Source of the DNA: Gammaproteobacteria bacterium
Lineage (GTDB): Bacteria > Pseudomonadota > Gammaproteobacteria > Tenderiales > Tenderiaceae
Length of the DNA: 64,000 nt
Assembly: GCA_016200485.1 (NCBI GenBank)
Contig: JACQEP010000010.1
Coordinates: 223,644 to 287,643, forward strand
Direction: 5' to 3'
A program made the position numbers and the translations under genes. Numbering within the stretch: position 1 is the first letter of the stretch; each line of letters starts with the position of its first letter. Below the pieces are notes generated by a model. That model did not search any database and was not told the origin of the DNA. It was given only the letters and a program-made list of their open reading frames with translations. Positions 60,421 to 64,000 of the stretch are shown here, piece by piece.

Positions 60421-61311
60421 TTATCGTACCGGGGGCGCGCCTTGTTTGTCTTTTGCTGTCCCAACATCCGGCTGCTTGAATTCAAGCAATTGTTGCGCTT
60501 GATCACTGCTCAAATGATATTCAATCTCCAGATCGGCACGTCCGAATACTACTTGGTCTGCAAAACGATTAACATCAAACTTCAGCTCACTACCATCCAC
60601 AAACTTCAACACGGCCTGCTCGCCAGTGGCCTCAGTTTCATTAATTGCAACTTCCATTGCCTGCGCCTCACGCCAGGACTGAATCAACTCATCAATCCTT
60701 GTTTGAGCGGGCGTTTTTGTTTTACCAGAACCCCTATATTTCCAGCCATCCTTCCCGCGCTCTAGCTTACCCAAACCAGTGATTTCAATCGCGGCCAATT
60801 CCTGCCCGTCTGGAATCAGCCGCAAATCCACCAGACTTGGCCAGCCGCTTGTAAGCACTGCAATATCACTCTGATCTATTAGATGCAGTGTCTGTCCTAT
60901 CAGGACATAACGCCGTGAATTCAATGGATCCTGATCGCCAAAAGCAAGTTCTTGTCCTGCAACTCGAAGCCTAACCTTGGGAGTTGCCAAACCATATTTG
61001 TTAAGATCTAGATTTGATGAGGCATATTGCTGCTCGCTGCTCACTGCCAATAACCCGAGTATCCGCTGCACGCGAACTGGGTTCGCTAAAATCTGCTTAG
61101 GCGCGGTCAGACGCCAGCGCTGACCATCGCGCTGCAAGGTGATGGGGGCCTGATCTGGTACGCTGATTTGTAATTCCTTAACAGCGCTGGTGTCAATCTT
61201 TGTCAGTGATTGAACTACGGGCTGCTTGATCCCAGGCTCAAAATAAACGATCGCCGCCAACCCCAGAATCACTGCCAGGAGCACCAGATTAAGCCACGCC
61301 CTTTTCCCCAT
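60421..61311 (-). CDS. DUF4340 domain protein of a Gld-type ABC system
   Basis: 296 residues from the ATG at 61311 (MGKRAWLNLVLLAVILGLAA). A longer in-frame reading to 61404 overlaps the GldG-like gene. One N-terminal TM is followed by a repetitive periplasmic DUF4340 region (SVPDQAPITLQRDGQRWRLT and similar sheets). Family members always accompany GldG-like ABC genes; the role is unknown. It overlaps or abuts the next gene by 10 bp. Confidence 0.85.
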   Translation of the reverse strand: MGKRAWLNLVLLAVILGLAAIVYFEPGIKQPVVQSLTKIDTSAVKELQISVPDQAPITLQRDGQRWRLTAPKQILANPVRVQRILGLLAVSSEQQYASSNLDLNKYGLATPKVRLRVAGQELAFGDQDPLNSRRYVLIGQTLHLIDQSDIAVLTSGWPSLVDLRLIPDGQELAAIEITGLGKLERGKDGWKYRGSGKTKTPAQTRIDELIQSWREAQAMEVAINETEATGEQAVLKFVDGSELKFDVNRFADQVVFGRADLEIEYHLSSDQAQQLLEFKQPDVGTAKDKQGAPPVR

Positions 61312-61321
61312 AGCGCGCGCC

Positions 61322-62704
61322 CTAAGCCTTACGCCGCCGCAACCAGATGCCGAGTCCGCTGCCCAGCAACAACAAGGGCAATAACAACAGGAAGCCAAAT
61401 CCAATCAATACCATTTGCGTCTGCGACAAGCTGAGTGCGGTATCGAGTGCGGTCTTCGCCGGGATAGCAATCAGTTGATCATCGCGACTTAACCAATTCA
61501 CCATGTTCATCCCCATGTTCAGATTACCGCCATTACCGAGATAGGCATTTGCCAAAAAGTCACCGTCACCGATCACCACTGCTCGCTGCTCTCCTGCAGC
61601 ATCGGTTGACGTTTTCGCGGAAGGCGTGGCCGTAAATTTACGATCACGGACCGCCGCTATCCCGATATTAAGCGGGCCACCGACATCCACGCCTTCATCA
61701 AAACTGATTTGCCCCTGTAACTTGCCGGTCTCGGACCAACTGCGGGCGCTGGTCACCAAGAAAGGTTCACCTTTCCAATCATCCTGCGCTTCAAAATTCA
61801 ATCCGGCAGCGCGCGGAAAAATAGTGACGACATTAAAATCCTGCGTGATCGCATGCCGGCCATAATCGCCAACGATAGCAAAAGTAGGATCGTCGATTTT
61901 GAACAATTGGGTGGTGGGATCGACGACGACACCCGGCACAAACTCTATTCCCAATTGCTCGGCTATCGATTTCAGTCCAAACATTGGGCCGGGATCTGCC
62001 AGCCATAACAGATTGCCGCCACGACGCAGATATTGCTCGATCAGCTTGACCTCGCCCGGCAGATAATCCACTTGCGGCCCAGCGATGACCAGGACACTGG
62101 TGTTATCCGGGATTACCGGATCATTCGCCAGATTCAAGGCTTTTAATTTGAAACCTTTGCGCTGCACCTCATCTGCCCACGCCTTCAAATCATGATTAGC
62201 GGCACCAAATGGGCTGCGCTCACCGTGTCCTTCGAGAAATACCAACCAGCGTTCGCCAGTACGGGAAAGTCCTTGCAGCGCATTGGTGATGCTTTGCTCA
62301 CTCAGATCGGAAAGCTTGCTTTGGCGGCCCTGATAGTGGAGCAACAACTCGCCATCAACCGTGATACCTTCAGCGCGCACCCGTTCCGGCTCGGTATCGG
62401 GATTCACAAATTCGAGACTGAGATTTTGTTTATAGCGTTGATATCGGCCAATAACATCGCTAATTTGCTTCTTGGTCATCCCTGCATCCCGGGCAAAGGC
62501 GGTGATCTTGACCGGTTCTTGCAACTGCGCCAACAACGCGACACTGGCCGGTGACAAGGTATTGCGGCCGGTTGCAGTCCAATCCGCCTGATAATGGTAG
62601 CGGGTCGATATCCAGGCCAGCATCCCTACCACTGACAAGAACAGCATCACAAACAGAACATTCTGTAACAATACCTTGCGCCGGGAACGGGTGGTGACTT
62701 TCAT
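61322..62704 (-). CDS. GldG-like ABC transporter accessory protein
   Basis: 460 residues. An N-terminal TM (about 12-32), a periplasmic GldG/ABC_transp_aux domain with NTLSPASVALLAQLQEPVKI, EGHGERSPFG and GGNLLWLADPGPMFGL, and a C-terminal TM (about 432-454). Named after the gliding genes of Bacteroidetes, but in proteobacteria the substrate is unknown. It follows the permease by 16 bp. Confidence 0.88.
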   Translation of the reverse strand: MKVTTRSRRKVLLQNVLFVMLFLSVVGMLAWISTRYHYQADWTATGRNTLSPASVALLAQLQEPVKITAFARDAGMTKKQISDVIGRYQRYKQNLSLEFVNPDTEPERVRAEGITVDGELLLHYQGRQSKLSDLSEQSITNALQGLSRTGERWLVFLEGHGERSPFGAANHDLKAWADEVQRKGFKLKALNLANDPVIPDNTSVLVIAGPQVDYLPGEVKLIEQYLRRGGNLLWLADPGPMFGLKSIAEQLGIEFVPGVVVDPTTQLFKIDDPTFAIVGDYGRHAITQDFNVVTIFPRAAGLNFEAQDDWKGEPFLVTSARSWSETGKLQGQISFDEGVDVGGPLNIGIAAVRDRKFTATPSAKTSTDAAGEQRAVVIGDGDFLANAYLGNGGNLNMGMNMVNWLSRDDQLIAIPAKTALDTALSLSQTQMVLIGFGFLLLLPLLLLGSGLGIWLRRRKA

Positions 62705-62720
62705 AATTGATCAGGGCCTG

Positions 62721-63479
62721 TTAATGCTGCAACCGGTCTGCATCCAAACGCCGGATGCTGAGCACCAAAAACACGGTGACAAACAACAAATAATAAATCA
62801 CGTCACTGGTATCGAATACACCTTTGAGCAAGGATTCAAAGTGCCGCAGGATCGATAAATAGGCAAACAAACTGCTGGCACTGCCCATATTGGCACTGCC
62901 GGCCAGATCTAGTATCCATAACAACAATAAAATACCAAAGGTACTCACGGCAGCGATGGTCGGCTGCACGGTAAGCGTGGACATGAACAGTCCGATCGCG
63001 GCAAAACTGGCCAGAAGCAACACCAACCCCAACAATCCGGCGCTGAACATTCCCATATCCAGTGTCGCCCCGGTGAACAGAGATAATGGCATCAGCGCGA
63101 TCAACAACACCATGACCACTAAAAAGCCCATCACACCAAAGAACTTACCAAACACGATTTCGGACATCGAGACCGGCGCGGAAAACAACAGACTCAATGT
63201 TTGCGAACGCCGTTCTTCGCTGATCAATCGCATGGTCAGCATCGGCGCCACCAACAACAGCACGACACCCGCATTGTAGAGTACCGGCGCGACCACAACC
63301 TCGGTCACTCCCGGTGCACCTTCAATCCCCACCAGGCGCGATTGAATTTGCATAAAGACTTCGACCTGGGATGAAAACATGTACGCTAATATAAATTGCA
63401 CCACACCGAGTATCGACCACGCCAGCGGCGACAAAAACAGGCTGCGCAATTCCCGGGCAGCAATGGTAAACACCATCAT
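62721..63479 (-). CDS. ABC transporter permease (GldF-like)
   Basis: 252 residues with six TM segments. It begins FTIAARELRSLFLSPLAW, a typical ABC-2 permease start, and contains TMRLISEERRSQTLSLLFSA. It pairs with the ATPase downstream of 63476; the start of the permease overlaps the ATPase stop by 4 bp. Confidence 0.92.
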   Translation of the reverse strand: MMVFTIAARELRSLFLSPLAWSILGVVQFILAYMFSSQVEVFMQIQSRLVGIEGAPGVTEVVVAPVLYNAGVVLLLVAPMLTMRLISEERRSQTLSLLFSAPVSMSEIVFGKFFGVMGFLVVMVLLIALMPLSLFTGATLDMGMFSAGLLGLVLLLASFAAIGLFMSTLTVQPTIAAVSTFGILLLLWILDLAGSANMGSASSLFAYLSILRHFESLLKGVFDTSDVIYYLLFVTVFLVLSIRRLDADRLQH

Positions 63480-64000
63480 ACGTGTTCCTCCGCCACTGGC
63501 TCAGCAGGGTGTTCGGCCGCGTGATCCGTAGTCGTGATATCGACAAACACTTGCTCCAGCGTCATGCGATCTGGCGCCAATTCATAGAGTCCCCAATTTT
63601 GATTTACCGCCGCGGCGGCGATGGTTTCGGCCGGATCGCTATCCGCCGCGCATTGCAGACGGAATCGGCCAGCGCCGAGTTCAGTCACGGCTTCAATGTG
63701 TGCCAGCTGCTGCAAGGCATCGATTGTAGGTGGTCGCCGCAAACCCACCACCAGGCTCGAACCGCGAATCCGCTGCTCCAAACCGGCAATCGTATCGACC
63801 AGCACTAATTTGCCTTTACTGATGATCAGTACCCGGTCACAGACTTTCTGCACCTCAGGCAGGATGTGCGTCGACAGAATCACGCTATGTTCTTTCCGCA
63901 GATCACTGATCAAGATCCTGATTTCGCGAATCTGAATCGGATCCAGCCCCACCGTTGGCTCATCGAGGATGACTACCGCCGGTGAATGAATAATCGCCTG
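63476..64000 (-). CDS. ABC transporter ATPase (GldA-like), cut by window edge
   Basis: Only the C-terminal about 174 residues are visible and the frame continues past 64000. Walker B with the D loop (VVILDEPTVGLDP) and the H-loop STHILPEVQKV are present, followed by a domain with RFRLQCAADSDPAETIAAA. The Walker A and signature motifs lie outside. It drives the permease at 62721. Confidence 0.93.
   Translation of the reverse strand, partial: QAIIHSPAVVILDEPTVGLDPIQIREIRILISDLRKEHSVILSTHILPEVQKVCDRVLIISKGKLVLVDTIAGLEQRIRGSSLVVGLRRPPTIDALQQLAHIEAVTELGAGRFRLQCAADSDPAETIAAAAVNQNWGLYELAPDRMTLEQVFVDITTTDHAAEHPAEPVAEEHV

Overview
The window is a contiguous piece of a gammaproteobacterial chromosome. 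The block lspA-ileS-ribF-murJ, rpsT, proB, obgE, rpmA, rplU | ispB has the gene order usual in free-living Gammaproteobacteria. So do pilBCD-coaE-zapD-yacG-Nudix/ThiE, bioBFHCD and ftsY-ftsE-ftsX-rpoH. Type IV pili, many c-type cytochromes and a cbb3-type oxidase suggest an aerobic to microaerophilic, possibly chemolithotrophic bacterium. I cannot name the genus from sequence alone.

Layout: 1-11.7 kb holds housekeeping genes, mostly on the minus strand, ending with ispB and a tRNA-Pro(CGG). 11.7-21 kb is a type IV pilus block (pilS-pilR, pilA with a sigma-54-type promoter, pilBCD), interrupted by a BrnT/BrnA toxin-antitoxin pair with its own palindromic promoter. 21-25.5 kb has coaE, zapD, yacG, a Nudix-ThiE fusion and small accessory genes. 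25.6-31.1 kb has comF and the translationally coupled biotin operon bioB..bioFHCD. 31.1-34.7 kb has rpoH, preceded by a perfect CIRCE operator, then ftsX, ftsE and ftsY. 34.9-39.6 kb has an active/inactive M16 peptidase pair, rsmD, a small Asp-rich protein, coaD and a YfhL-type ferredoxin.

The most distinctive part is 39.7-57.7 kb. It is a respiratory locus with cbb3-type ccoN and ccoO and the assembly factor ccoG, but no recognisable diheme ccoP. In its place are three membrane- or lipid-anchored monoheme cytochromes c, a cytochrome c4, a thioredoxin-like lipoprotein and a membrane-anchored SUMF1-fold protein that lacks the FGE cysteines. There are also several unassigned multi-TM proteins and four 30-41 residue single-TM microproteins. 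Two 170-residue four-helix proteins align colinearly with the C-terminal third of CcoN, including its HxH haem-ligand pair. I read this as a divergent, remodelled haem-copper oxidase system.

The last part (57.9-64 kb) holds a polytopic membrane protein of possible GT-C type, mutM, and a Gld-type ABC exporter module (DUF4340 protein, GldG-like protein, permease, partial ATPase).

The intergenic DNA is rich in short dispersed palindromes. A modular family has GTAGGGGC/GCCCCTAC flanks and interchangeable cores, and repeatedly touches gene ends; one copy supplies the bioH stop and the bioC start. Other families are CCCTCTCCC-type hairpins, long inverted repeats of short tandem modules, a roughly 400-bp composite element with covarying CATGGATG hairpins, and a hairpin cluster next to mutM.
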